DNA from: Prosopocoilus inquinatus
Lineage: Eukaryota; Arthropoda; Insecta; Coleoptera; Lucanidae
Reading direction: 5' to 3'
NCBI GenBank assembly: GCA_036172665.1
Contig: CM069880.1
Span: forward strand, 7,876,501 to 7,940,500
Length of the DNA stretch: 64,000 nt
In this document: positions 49,701-59,438 of the stretch, piece by piece
Layout: the number at the start of each line of letters is the position of its first letter
How positions within the stretch are numbered: position 1 is the first letter of the stretch
The notes under the pieces: model-generated
The model's database searches: none
Seen by the model: only the letters and a program-made list of their open reading frames with translations
Told to the model about the DNA's origin: nothing
Program-made: the position numbers and the translations under genes

Positions 49701-49889
49701 TGAAACTTTTTAAACATATAAAATAGCGACATCTTACTATCGCTTTTTGACCTAACATTGCAGTAGGATAGACAAATTGAAGCGGGATTTGCTCCTAATG
49801 AGTCCCCCATGCAAGGCGGCCATGCTTGCTGTCAAAGCATAATGAAAGATTTTAGAAAAATTTTGTGCAAATCGTTTTTGATGGGAATG

Positions 49890-49954
49890 TCGAGCTACGT
49901 TTCTGCTGAAGAAGCCCCAAGCAGGGCTGAAACAGCTGTCCAGAGGCTGCTCGA
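49890..49954 (+). ncRNA. Type I hammerhead ribozyme, array A copy 1
   Basis: TCGAGC/GCTCGA outer helix I; inner helix I TTCTG/CAGAG contains one U-G wobble compared with array B. CTGAAGA and GAA cores and GTC triplet are intact. Predicted cleavage after 49940. Confidence 0.9.
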
Positions 49955-50201
49955 GGTTCTCACTGCAATCAAAAACGATTTGCACAAAATTTTTCTAAAA
50001 TCTTTCATTATGCTTTGACAGCAAGCATGGCCGCCTTGCATGGGGGACTCATTAGGAGCAAATCCCGCTTCAATTTGTCTATCCTACTGCAATGTTAGGT
50101 CAAAAAGCGATAGTAAGATGTCGCTATTTTATATGTTCATCATTCTTACATCGCATTTGCGAATAAATTGGGCAAGTCGTTTTTGGTCTGCAGTGGGAAT
50201 G

Positions 50202-50266
50202 TCGAGCTACGTTTCTGCTGAAGAAGCCCCAAGCAGGGCTGAAACAGCTGTCCAGAGGCTGCTCGA
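50202..50266 (+). ncRNA. Type I hammerhead ribozyme, array A copy 2
   Basis: Identical to copy 1, 312 bp downstream. Predicted cleavage after 50252, giving a 312-nt monomer RNA between copies 1 and 2. Confidence 0.9.
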
Positions 50267-50513
50267 GGTTCTCACTGCAATCAAAAACGATTTGCACAAA
50301 ATTTTTCTAAAATCTTTCATTATGCTTTGACAGCAAGCATGGCCGCCTTGCATGGGGGACTCATTAGGAGCAAATCCCGCTTCAATTTGTCTATCCTACT
50401 GCAATGTTAGGTCAAAAAGCGATAGTAAGATGTCGCTATTTTATATGTTCATCATTCTTACATCGCATTTGCGAATAAATTGGGCAAGTCGTTTTTGGTC
50501 TGCAGTGGGAATG

Positions 50514-50578
50514 TCGAGCTACGTTTCTGCTGAAGAAGCCCCAAGCAGGGCTGAAACAGCTGTCCAGAGGCTGCTCGA
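50514..50578 (+). ncRNA. Type I hammerhead ribozyme, array A copy 3
   Basis: Identical to copies 1 and 2. Predicted cleavage after 50564. Confidence 0.9.
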
Positions 50579-51599
50579 GGTTCTCACTGCAATCAAAAAC
50601 GATTTGCACAAAATTTTTTTTTGAAACTTTTTACTCTATTTGCGGGGAAACACTTCCTGAACATCGCTATAAAAACACAAAAAATGTGTTTTAGGCGTGA
50701 ATTTTAAATGAATGATTTGTTTGTGATTTTTGTGATGCCATCTGTCAACTCACGCTGTAAATTTGTAATTTGTCGTCTTATTAATAAAAACAATTTTAAA
50801 CACACATCGTTAAAGCGAAAAAACTTACAAGCATTTGCGGCGCAAACTGGAAAACCCTAAGAATGTTCAAAAACAATGTTCTGAAAAGAATTTTGAATAA
50901 GTAAGCATTTGTGGCACCATCTATTACCATAAGCTCTAACTTTGTCCTCTTTTTTGTAGGAAAAAAGTATGAAAGCAAGTGAAAAACAGCAGGAAAATTC
51001 AGGAAATTATGTTGCAAAAAACAATTATGAATAAATAAAGTTGAAATAGTCAGAACACAAGAAATTCCAAACATAAGTAGCGCCTTCTGTTAGTTGATCT
51101 ATAACTGCAATTAATTTGTTCAATTTTGTTACAAAATGTCTGAAAACGAATTTCTTCGAGAAAGTGCTAGTTTTCGGGAGCTTTTCTAAATTAGAATTAG
51201 CAATCTTGATATACTTAGCACAGAAAATAAGTTGAATTTTTTTTTAAAGTTCGTTTTACTTTCTTAATAATAAAAGGCGCTTCAACCCAGTAGCTAGACT
51301 TCTAGTTACGCCACTGGTTCTTCTAAGTTTCAAATATTTACATTTTATGTTTAAATAAGCTGAACTTTTGAAAGAGTTTTTTAATTTTGTTTCTCAATAA
51401 TAAAAGGCGCTGGTAAACCTGGTGGCAATGTTAGAGGTCAAAAGAGAATTTTTATTGCCACTTGATAAAACTTTGTATGACAAAATCTTTTGGCGAGAAA
51501 GAACAGAGACCATTTGCAAACCAAGCCTACACAGCTTCGTTAGCTTCCAGTTACTTTCTAAGTTTCCATTCTTATCGTCTAAATGTAAAACTGATTGGT

Positions 51600-52830
51600 A
51601 GTTTTGGAGGAGGCGCCGGAAATTCCTTTCCCATTTACATCTATTTATGTGTTTCTTTCAGTTTTATTTTTGTATTTCCTTTATGAGGCCCGGCCGCGTC
51701 ACTGCATCAATATCTGATATCATATGTCCAAATAAATTTTTGTAAAGGTAAGCTATGGGAATATAAATGTATGTCGTAACCTACAACACTAAGCAGTTTT
51801 CAATTAATCTCAAATCAAGTAATCGTCACAACCGTTTGGTCTTTCTTTATTTGGACATATGGTACTTTCGAGTGCCTTTTTTTATATGGAACACGTGGAG
51901 AGTAAGCTTTAATAATTCGTCCTCACTATTTTGGGCATTAACTAAAAAAGTTTTGCCCATATATCATCCAACTGACACTTACATAAAATGTACAACGACG
52001 CTGGCCATAAATGATACACAATGATGACAGTTTCGTAACCCTTACGCTGAATGTTCTTAATCGTGTGGTTCACATGCAGAAGTATCATTTAAGTTGAGCG
52101 TCGTAGTACATCTTTAGAATTTCGCTTTCTTTCTTTGCGGGACAAGTTAAATTTAACGGGTGCCCTTTTTCTTTGATATATATTTCTGTACTCCTTTTAG
52201 TTCTATTTTCATATTTTCTTTATTAGGCCGCTTCGATATTTCATCCGATACTTTGAAGTGCCTTTTTTTTCGTGTCACACGTAAAGAGTAAGGCATTAAC
52301 AATTCTGTTTGAATTTTCAGATGTGTTCCGCCAACGAAGTAAGCCCTCATTATTTTGGGCATTAACTAAAAAAAAGAAATCGTGCTCGTGGGCGGATGTC
52401 TAAAAGCTCTATCATACTCTTATAACCAATATCTTTCTAGGTTTTCGTTTCTCATCGATCTATAATATAAAACTGAATATGAGTTTTGGTGGAGGCGCCG
52501 GGAATAAATACCTTTTTTTCTTTTATACTTGTCTTTTTTTGAGTTCTATTTTTATATTTTCTTGTTTATGTATTATTCGATGTACTTTGAAGTGCTTTTT
52601 TTTCGTGGAACTTTCCTGGAGTATAGGGCATTAGCATTTCTGTTTGCAGGTGCGTTCGTTCCATCTCCGAAGTAAGCCCTCATTATTTTGGGCATTAACT
52701 AAAAAGATTCGTAAAAACTTTGCGCATACATCATACACGCGGGCAGATGTCTAAAAGCTCGTGCTTTACGTTTTTAAAACTTCGCTTTCTTTGTTTGCAG
52801 GTCGTCAAGGCACACAAGTCAAATTCAACA
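51600..52830. repeat. Three diverged tandem units (about 330-560 bp) abutting exon 52801, including a partial pseudo-exon
   Basis: Each unit has, in order, GGAGGCGCCGG (51607, 52493), a TTCTATTTT(C/T)ATATTTTCTT-like tract, AAGTGCCTTTTTTT or AAGTGCTTTTTTTT (about 51869, 52256, 52592), ATTTTGGGCATTAACTAAAAA (about 51933, 52353, 52686) and GATGTCTAAAAGCTC (52396, 52746). The last unit runs into the exon acceptor 'CGCTTTCTTTGTTTGCAG'. The previous unit has the corresponding CGCTTTCTTTCTTTGCGG at about 52124, followed by ACAAGTTAAATTTAAC, which resembles the first bases of the exon (ACAAGTCAAATTCAAC), so a piece of the exon was duplicated with the intron. Confidence 0.72.
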
Positions 52831-52927
52831 CCGACGGAGATGCGTATGGAAGCTACAATATTTATCAATATCAACGTCACGACTACGGAAAATACGATTA
52901 CAACAAAATCGGCTCATGGAAGGAAGT
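52801..52927 (+). CDS. Metabotropic glutamate receptor, exon ending lobe 1
   Basis: 127 bp, phase 1 in and phase 2 out, with acceptor 'TTTGTTTGCAG' and donor GTACGT (an alternative GT two bases upstream would not keep frame with the next exon). It encodes GRQGTQVKFNTDGDAYGSYN, then IYQYQRHDYGKYDYNKIGSW and KEV. V.FN..GDA.G.Y.I.QYQ is the strand-turn-strand near the end of the ligand-binding domain in mGlu receptors; IGSW continues into the LELNVS strand of the next exon. Confidence 0.94.
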
Positions 52928-55900
52928 GTACGTACATTCTTTTTTTTTTTGAAACCCTAAAAATAAATATTTCTTTTGAATTCAATACCGGAGTGCGGAG
53001 AGCGAAAATGAACGGATTGAATAATGTTGTCAACTGCTTTAAAATAAATTGATGATGATATTTTAACAATGGCACATGTTCGCGTTCTCATGCATCTATT
53101 GTTCCAGCAGTCGTTTCATTAATTTACGTTTTTAGGGCAGCAAAACAAAATATATTTATAATCAGTTCCGGGCCTGCACTTTACATATTATACATGAAAA
53201 GAGTTACCCAACCCACACATTAATAAACAACCAAAATTTTAGTGCAAGTTTCTTGCGCACCGATTTAATCCATCTGGATTTACCGTGGTGGCAGAACTGC
53301 AACTTAAATAAATTACCCCGTGGAGAGCCGTGCATATGAAAGCGCTTCTGTTACAACCACAAATTTATTTCAATTTACAAAAAAAAGAAAACGCTTCAAT
53401 AACGAACTTAAATAAATAAATAACTAGTGTAATTGATGAAGTATTTAAATGCAACGCAAAACCTTTTGATCTATTATGTGCATGGATCCTTCATTCATTA
53501 AATACGATAATACCCTCCCGGCTTTAACATTATAATTATTATATTCGAATTCTGTTTGTGCTACATACGCGTATTTATCTTTTTTGGTGTTAACACAGGC
53601 GTTACTAATTTATTTATGATTTGCAGAAACCGGAAGCAAACTCGAAACGGAACTATAATTAAACAAATAAACATCGCAGGAAGATTTATTACCTATGCAA
53701 AGTGGCTGTAGATGTCGCCACATTATAGATTAGAAAAGCCGTGCGCCAGGTTTTTACTTACTTTGCACAGGGAAATTGATTTCGTAAAGTATCAAACAAA
53801 TTTAACAAATACTTCCCCCGACAAATACTTCCCCCGCTCGTGAATATTAAAAAAGTGTAGCCTAGGATTTAACATCATCAAGTCAAAGTGATTGATGAGG
53901 ATCGTGCTTTTCGAAACAATACTTTTAATAAAACAGGGCAACTATCCTTTCAAATTCAAATTCATCATTTATGTTATTATTAATTTGACCGACACAAAAG
54001 GACGAATTAAAATGTACGCATGAAAGATAATCTGAAAAATATGAAATATGAAATGGAAAGAAGTTTTCAATATACCCAACACCCTCGGCAATCACAACGT
54101 ATTTATTTACAATGGTTGTTATGAATTAAATTTGTAATTAATCAATTGGAATGCTGATAATATATTAGGTATTCAATATTGGTTTTCCATGCATCCAAAT
54201 TAAACAATACCATGCCAACTATTTTACAGTAAGTGTCCATCAAATTTCATGAAAATCATGAATTATGTACAGCCCTTTGTGTTTGTTTATTTATTAAGCA
54301 GCGCTCTTGTGTTTTCCGCGCTTTTGAAAAATTTAATTATGATAAATTCCGTTTTAAAACCGCCGGTCTGGGAGAAAGAGAAAGAGAAAAACGTTAATGT
54401 TTCCCGGCTTTAAACTTAAATATATACACCTTTTACCGGAGGAACCCCCGGTCTCGATTGTTATATATCACGGCGGAACAACATCGGCTGCTCACGTATG
54501 CGAAAATAACGTTATGTATTTTTGTTAAATTCTGCTCGGGCGAGACACTATGTAGGTCACTTCTTGTGTTATCATTTTGAATTATTTGCCAACTTCCTAG
54601 TTCATATTCTCTCGACTGCTCGCAAAATACAAACAAACGCCCTTTACTAGGGTAGCTAGCACAGGTAATGAATACACAACTACTGAATAAATTTATAATT
54701 TTATGTCATCTTTTATAATCTTATATCATCTTCTTGCAAAACATTTTCAACCATATCAAAACACAAGGCACAAATCATAAAAAAGAAAGAAATCCAGAAA
54801 AGAATGAAAGCAGAATCAAAGAGAAAAGAGCTTTCAGAGATTTTGTAGAATGTCGTTAAAGCATTACCCTGTATAATCAAAAAATATATTTTCAATAGAG
54901 AGAACGAATTAAAAAATTAAAAATTGCAAAAAGAGAATAACATTGGAAAAAGGAAAAACACAAGAAACAATTGAGAACTGATAATAACATATTTACTTCT
55001 AAGGCCCGGTTTCATAATCGAACTAAAGGAGATTTTAAAATAAAAGTCACTTTCCGATGTGTAAATACTGTAAATAACTATGTTTTCGCATTTGTTTTGA
55101 CATCTGAGTGTGACTTTAGATTTAAAGTCTTCTTTAGTGCGATTGTGAAACCGGCTCTAAGTGGTAAAAGTAAAATAGTAAAAGAATTTAAAAGTTTACT
55201 AAATAACAACGTACAAAATTCTAGGAACTATTTAATTGAAACATTGTTAATGAAAGAATTTATAACGTTTATAAAAACAATATCGGACGCAATCGGACTG
55301 CAACACGTTTCGAGCTACCTGGTGCTAACTAAAAACCCGCGAAAAAATCTCGAATTTATGACTGTTCTAACCCATGCTGTGTGGGTGGCCTATCTTACGG
55401 ATTTAATAGCAATAAATTCCTTCTATCAAATCCAAACATGTTAATAAACAGAGTTATTTCACTTACTTTTTTCGGAAGTTCTTTCTTATAGATTAATTTG
55501 AAATTTAAAATCGTTTTTATGTACCAATCACGTTATATGAACACAAAAAAAGTACTTTGCGTTGAAAATTTTCAACATATTACAGTTTCCTCCTCGGAAC
55601 AAACAGTAAAATTTGTAATAAATTTTATATATAATGGGCAATGTTTGTCGGAGTTAAATCCATCCTAAAAGCATCGTAATCCTTTATACATTTCAAACTA
55701 AAACCAGCTGATTTTCATTCGCATTTAATTCCATCACAAAATTCACATATATAACATATTTGAAATTTAAAATTTGGTTTGATTTCATTAGTACTGTATT
55801 AGTCAGGTTATTAACAACGGTATTTTCTGCGCTGAAAATTTTCACCATATATGTAAAAATTTAAAACGTTGGAAGTTAAATCTGTCCCTAAAAGCGTCAT

Positions 55901-56024
55901 AATCCTTTTATTTATAGATCTGGGTTAATTTTCATTCGCAATTAATTCCATCACAACTTAATCTCTGAACTAGTTGAAAATTTAAAGTGAAAATTATCTC
56001 GGTTAGATTTTTTTTTCTTTGCAG
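52928..56024 (+). other. mGluR intron (3.1 kb)
   Basis: Mostly AT-rich. ACAAATACTTCCCCCG is repeated in tandem at about 53804-53837, and a MITE lies at 55004-55155. The plus-strand frame 54971-55444 runs through the MITE and has no recognisable domain. Nothing else is seen. Confidence 0.85.
55004..55155. mobile_element. MITE with GCCCGGTTTCA ends and TCTAAG flanks
   Basis: Left GCCCGGTTTCATAATCGAAC and right complement GCCGGTTTCACAATCGCACT, continuing to CTAAAGRAGA; 152 bp. TCTAAG flanks it on both sides (54998-55003 and 55156-55161), a 6-bp duplication. A fragment like its right end (GTCTTCTTTAGTCGTTTTAT) is seen near 60256. Confidence 0.8.
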
Positions 56025-56127
56025 TTTGGAGTTGAACGTGAGCCTTCTGAAGTTCAAGGAAAGCCATAATATACCGAAGTCGGTCTGCAGCGAAAAGTGT
56101 CCGTCCGGGCACATAAGGAACTTCCAG
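56025..56127 (+). CDS. Metabotropic glutamate receptor, exon entering the cysteine-rich domain
   Basis: 103 bp, phase 2 in and phase 0 out, acceptor 'TTTTCTTTGCAG' and donor GTAAGT. It encodes LELNVSLLKFKESHNIPKSV, then CSEKCPSGHIRNFQ. The strand LELNVS closes the Venus-flytrap domain and P.SVCS..C..G is the start of the cysteine-rich linker that couples ligand binding to the 7TM domain; in group III receptors the same place reads ..SICSLPC.PG. The next exons (rest of the CRD, 7TM) lie beyond position 64000. Confidence 0.94.
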
Positions 56128-57549
56128 GTAAGTGGCAGAAGATCATTCTGACAAACGACTTTATTCAGTAATTTTTATTGTCTTAAGCCTTGGACTTTAC
56201 TGCCCGACACTGGAGATAATAACACGACGTTTTGTTTGATGGCGTCGAGGAAAACGTTCTCCCATTATTATTCAATTTTCCAAACCCTTTAAAAATACCG
56301 TGTGAATCAAGTTATTTCAATTTAATTAGGGTAGTAAAGGGGTGATCTGCTTAGGCCGCGGTAAATTTAATTTAATTGTGTTCAGATTGAAGTATTAAGA
56401 TTAATGTTGGGGATAAGTTTAGAAAGAAAGAAAGAAGTGTTGTTGCTCTTTTAAGGAACTGCACTTGAAAGGCATTGCGGTTGATATTGTATTATAGAGA
56501 AGACCGCTGGTTTCATTGATTTATCTTAAAGCCAGCAATATTTCATATTGCGATAATATCTCAGTTCAGAGCGTATAAACCGTTAAAGTTCAGAAACCAT
56601 TGTCTAGTTAAAGGGCCCAATTTAGCTTATAAACGCAACATTTACAATTCCGTGTGAATTTCATTGATAATTAAGCGTTGCCGGTATTTCAGTGAAGCCG
56701 TTATGATTTAATTACGTTTGCCTTTCGCCAAATTTAACACCGTCATTTGTAACTATCGCCGGAAGCTTGTTTTCACTATTATTTAAAATTTTTATTAAGT
56801 CACTTTATCTTTCTCATTATCTTCGATAATCCAAAAAATGCATGTGGGGAATTTGTTCGAAACAAGTCCAATTCCAGAGCGATTAATTTTAAGGTAAAGC
56901 TCACGTCAACTGCGTCGCAATATTAAGCGCAAACAAGGCATTAAATTTGATTTATTTTCTTGTTAGTTCCTTTAAGGGTGATACATACATGACTGCATTG
57001 TCTCGGTGGAATTTCAAATGCAACTACATGACAAAATACATTGCCCCCGGAATTTCTCTCAATTCGATCACAATCCCACCGCGCGCGAATACCAAGAATT
57101 TCAATTTGGTTTCGCTTAAAATATAAACGAACAACTAATCGAAGTAATGCAAAGAAACTTTACCCGGACTCGTGAACTCTACTTTCCGGTGGCGTAATTT
57201 TATATTTTCGTTCGCTGCCTCCAAAATATTTTCCTAATTTTTTTTTGATACTGCTTTAAAATCCATATTCTACAATAAAGCATTATCGAAATTATTAAGT
57301 ACCCCTCGGGCTTACAAGAAGAATATAATTAAAATTAATAAAAAAATCCCGTGACTAATTAATTCCCTTCTTATTCGAAGGGTTTCATCAGAGCTTTTAT
57401 GAATAAATAATCGCTTCAGCTTAAACTCTTACAGAAGTAATTAGCGTTTCTTTTAATAAGAAATTAGGCTTAATTTTAATTATTTAATAAATTCCTTGTA
57501 CCCCTCAAGCAAATTTCTCACTGAAAATTACTTCACACGCAAATATTAT

Positions 57550-59429
57550 GGGTGTTGGTAATTTCGCCACCAAATCACATCAATGCAATCATCGTACAGG
57601 TAAATTCGCCACCAACGATTAAAGGCATGGTAATCCTACCGGTAATTTCGCCACCGCACTTCTAAGAATTAATCTGTACGACGACAATCCAGGCAATTTG
57701 TTATAAATATATGTATTTTAATAGTGGTAGTAAAATAAAAATAGACATCGTAAAACAAATACATATATTGAAAAAAATGGTTATATTTTATATCTACACA
57801 AGATTACAATCCACATAATATATACACATTAAAAAAACTTATTACATTGGACTAGAATGGAAAGATACACATTTTAAAAAATTCAATCTGCTTGTTTCGT
57901 TAGTATTGTATCGTTGTATCATGTTATCAATAAATTTTTGCCTTTCTCTAACTTGTTTACTATGTATTTTTGCTGGCAAATGTAGACTTTGTATTTTGAC
58001 ATAAGTATCTATTTGAAATTCTTTAATTTTTTCTAAAAATATAAACAAATTAGGATGTGCTTTGTACATAGAATCGTTAAAATTGCGGTGAAATGATTCA
58101 CATGCATTTGTGGTACGTGTAATGCATGCAGAATTTTCAGCCCAAATTTTTGGTGGGAAAAGTGAATTTTCCGATATATAGGTATCAACTAAATAATCTG
58201 CATATGTTTCTACTCTGCCATCTTTGGGCATAATTTCAAATAAATCCATTGCAAAACAGTCGCCAATTTCAGCAGGGTTCAGATAAGTTAATGCAAACGT
58301 TACACGTAGCCAATGACTAATTAAACTGGATTTATCGTTATATTCTTTGATTAAACCGCACTTTTGTATTTTTCGGTACCATGCTTGACTTAGATGAAAT
58401 CGACAACCAATAATGCACACATTCGGCCAAGTTTCTTCAACTGCATTATGGATGGCTTTTTCAAAATCTATCACTACTTCCCGTATATTTAATGACACTT
58501 TACATTTATTTTCAATTAAATGAAATAGTTTTTTATAAGTTTCTGTTTGCTTGTTGGGTAATAAACAAAACAAAAGAGGTATATAATGTCCATTTTTGAC
58601 ACCGTGGATGGTGAAAAATTGACAAAAGTGTTGCGTACAATAATCAAAAGTACCATCAAGATAAATCCGTGTTACGGTGTGAAGAATACGAATATTTGTT
58701 TCACATGAAAAAACTACAATATTTTCACGATCGTTGTTTATGAATAAAAACGATTCCCCTTTGTCTGTTTTAACATTTAAATCACTTAAAATACGGTGCA
58801 CTTCACTAATAGTTTTGGGGGTAGGTGGAAAAAATTTACGGCGAGCGTTATACATATTTTTTCTTAGGTATTCGACGTCCACGCTGGTTATTGTTGGCGG
58901 CAAATTCTCCTTTAGTAGGTTTCTTATAATTTTGGCAGGCTTTTCGACCAAATCTTCAATCGCTTCTCTTTTACATGAAGCACTGACAATTTGTCGGTTT
59001 AAAGCAACTAAATTTGCATCATGACTGTGTTCACCGCTTGATTTTGTTATCACAGTATTGGTAATATCTCCCAGTGTATGAACTGTACATTTGCACGTTC
59101 GATTGCAACACTTCCACAAACTTTCAGTAGTGGATTTAATTTTTTTGTGGAAACTAAACTTATAATTGTCAACCACTAACATGGATTTGCCACGAATACT
59201 TGTAATAATTTTAAAATCCATACTGGAATGTTCACTCAACTACTAATGATATAGTACTGACCAAATAATAATCAATGCAAGAAAAGTACCTGGTTGTTTA
59301 CCCCTTAATCATTTGCACCCTCATTAAAATTTATCGAAAATATTGGTGGCGAAATTGCCCGTAGGATTAAGATCAGAGAAATAGGTCCAGGGATTAAAAT
59401 ACTTACTGGTGGCGACATTACCTGTCCCC
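57550..59429 (-). mobile_element. Mutator-like (MULE) DNA transposon, apparently complete
   Basis: 1880 bp between 8-bp direct repeats AATATTAT (57542-57549 and 59430-59437). The ends are GGGTGTTGGTAATTTCGCCA (left) and complement GGGGACAGGTAATGTCGCCA (right). The core word GGTAATTTCGCCACC is repeated as subterminal motifs: AGGTAAATTCGCCACCA (57597) and CGGTAATTTCGCCACCG (57639) on the left, and complement GGCAATTTCGCCACCA (about 59345) on the right. A single uninterrupted minus-strand transposase gene fills the interior. The long target duplication, multi-copy subterminal repeats and MULE-type protein agree with one another. Confidence 0.92.
57842..59239 (-). CDS. MULE transposase with FLYWCH-type zinc finger
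   Basis: A 465-residue uninterrupted frame. Residues about 8-74 form a FLYWCH-type zinc-binding module: a YKFSFHK strand, then LWKCCNRTCKC (W42, C44/C45) and a final HSH (H71, H73). Residues about 185-400 are the MULE DDE-type transposase: LDGTFDYC (D195), REVVIDFEKAIHNAVEETWP (D258), then CRFHLSQAWYRKI with the C279/H282 insert typical of MULEs, and TTNACESFHRNFN, whose E381 is the likely third acidic residue. Start chosen at the first Met upstream of the zinc module (59239); a second Met, six codons down, is also possible. Role: cut-and-paste transposition, binding the terminal GGTAATTTCGCC repeats. No frameshift or stop is seen, so this copy may be active or recently active. Confidence 0.9.
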   Translation of the reverse strand: MSEHSSMDFKIITSIRGKSMLVVDNYKFSFHKKIKSTTESLWKCCNRTCKCTVHTLGDITNTVITKSSGEHSHDANLVALNRQIVSASCKREAIEDLVEKPAKIIRNLLKENLPPTITSVDVEYLRKNMYNARRKFFPPTPKTISEVHRILSDLNVKTDKGESFLFINNDRENIVVFSCETNIRILHTVTRIYLDGTFDYCTQHFCQFFTIHGVKNGHYIPLLFCLLPNKQTETYKKLFHLIENKCKVSLNIREVVIDFEKAIHNAVEETWPNVCIIGCRFHLSQAWYRKIQKCGLIKEYNDKSSLISHWLRVTFALTYLNPAEIGDCFAMDLFEIMPKDGRVETYADYLVDTYISENSLFPPKIWAENSACITRTTNACESFHRNFNDSMYKAHPNLFIFLEKIKEFQIDTYVKIQSLHLPAKIHSKQVRERQKFIDNMIQRYNTNETSRLNFLKCVSFHSSPM

Positions 59430-59438
59430 AATATTATA

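Larger units (their letters stand above)
49701..50633 (+). mobile_element. Hammerhead repeat array A (retrozyme-like), 312-bp unit, 12-bp target duplication
   Basis: TGAAACTTTTTA at 49701-49712 and again at 50622-50633 flanks an insert 49713-50621. The insert starts with 169 bp of the unit in minus orientation (49713-49881), then switches to plus orientation at GGGAATGTCGAG and runs for about 2.4 units with a 312-bp period. The plus units I compared by eye are identical to one another, but differ from array B at several fixed sites (CGTTTCTG versus CGTCTCTG in helix I, GGGGGACTCATTAGG versus GGGGAACTTATTAGG, 312 versus 310 bp). It ends in ACAAAATTTTT.. like the other insertions. No protein is encoded; the short frames across the units follow the repeat period. 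Confidence 0.92.
49254..51316. mobile_element. hAT-like element with CAGTGGCGTA ends, host of ribozyme array A
   Basis: Left end CAGTGGCGTAGCTACAGGGT and right end complement CAGTGGCGTAACTAGAAGTC. The left flank GTTCTAAG (49246-49253) recurs on the right as GTTC(TTC)TAAG (51317-51327), consistent with an 8-bp hAT duplication that later gained a TTC repeat. No transposase is left. Repeated phrases such as GTGATGCCATCTGT / TGACGCCATCTGT (49678, 50731, 50930) suggest internal duplication. Array A at 49713-50621 is inserted in it. Confidence 0.7.
46782..52800 (+). other. mGluR intron (6 kb)
   Basis: 46782-49253 is AT-rich without a recognised element, apart from GGTGGAGGC and GGCGGAGGCGCC words near 48680 and 48726. 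The rest contains the hAT-like element 49254-51316 with ribozyme array A, and the diverged tandem repeats at 51600-52830. Confidence 0.88.

Noticed and set aside
54971..55444. 157-codon plus-strand frame
   Set aside because: The first third is the MITE at 55004-55155 and the rest shows no known family.
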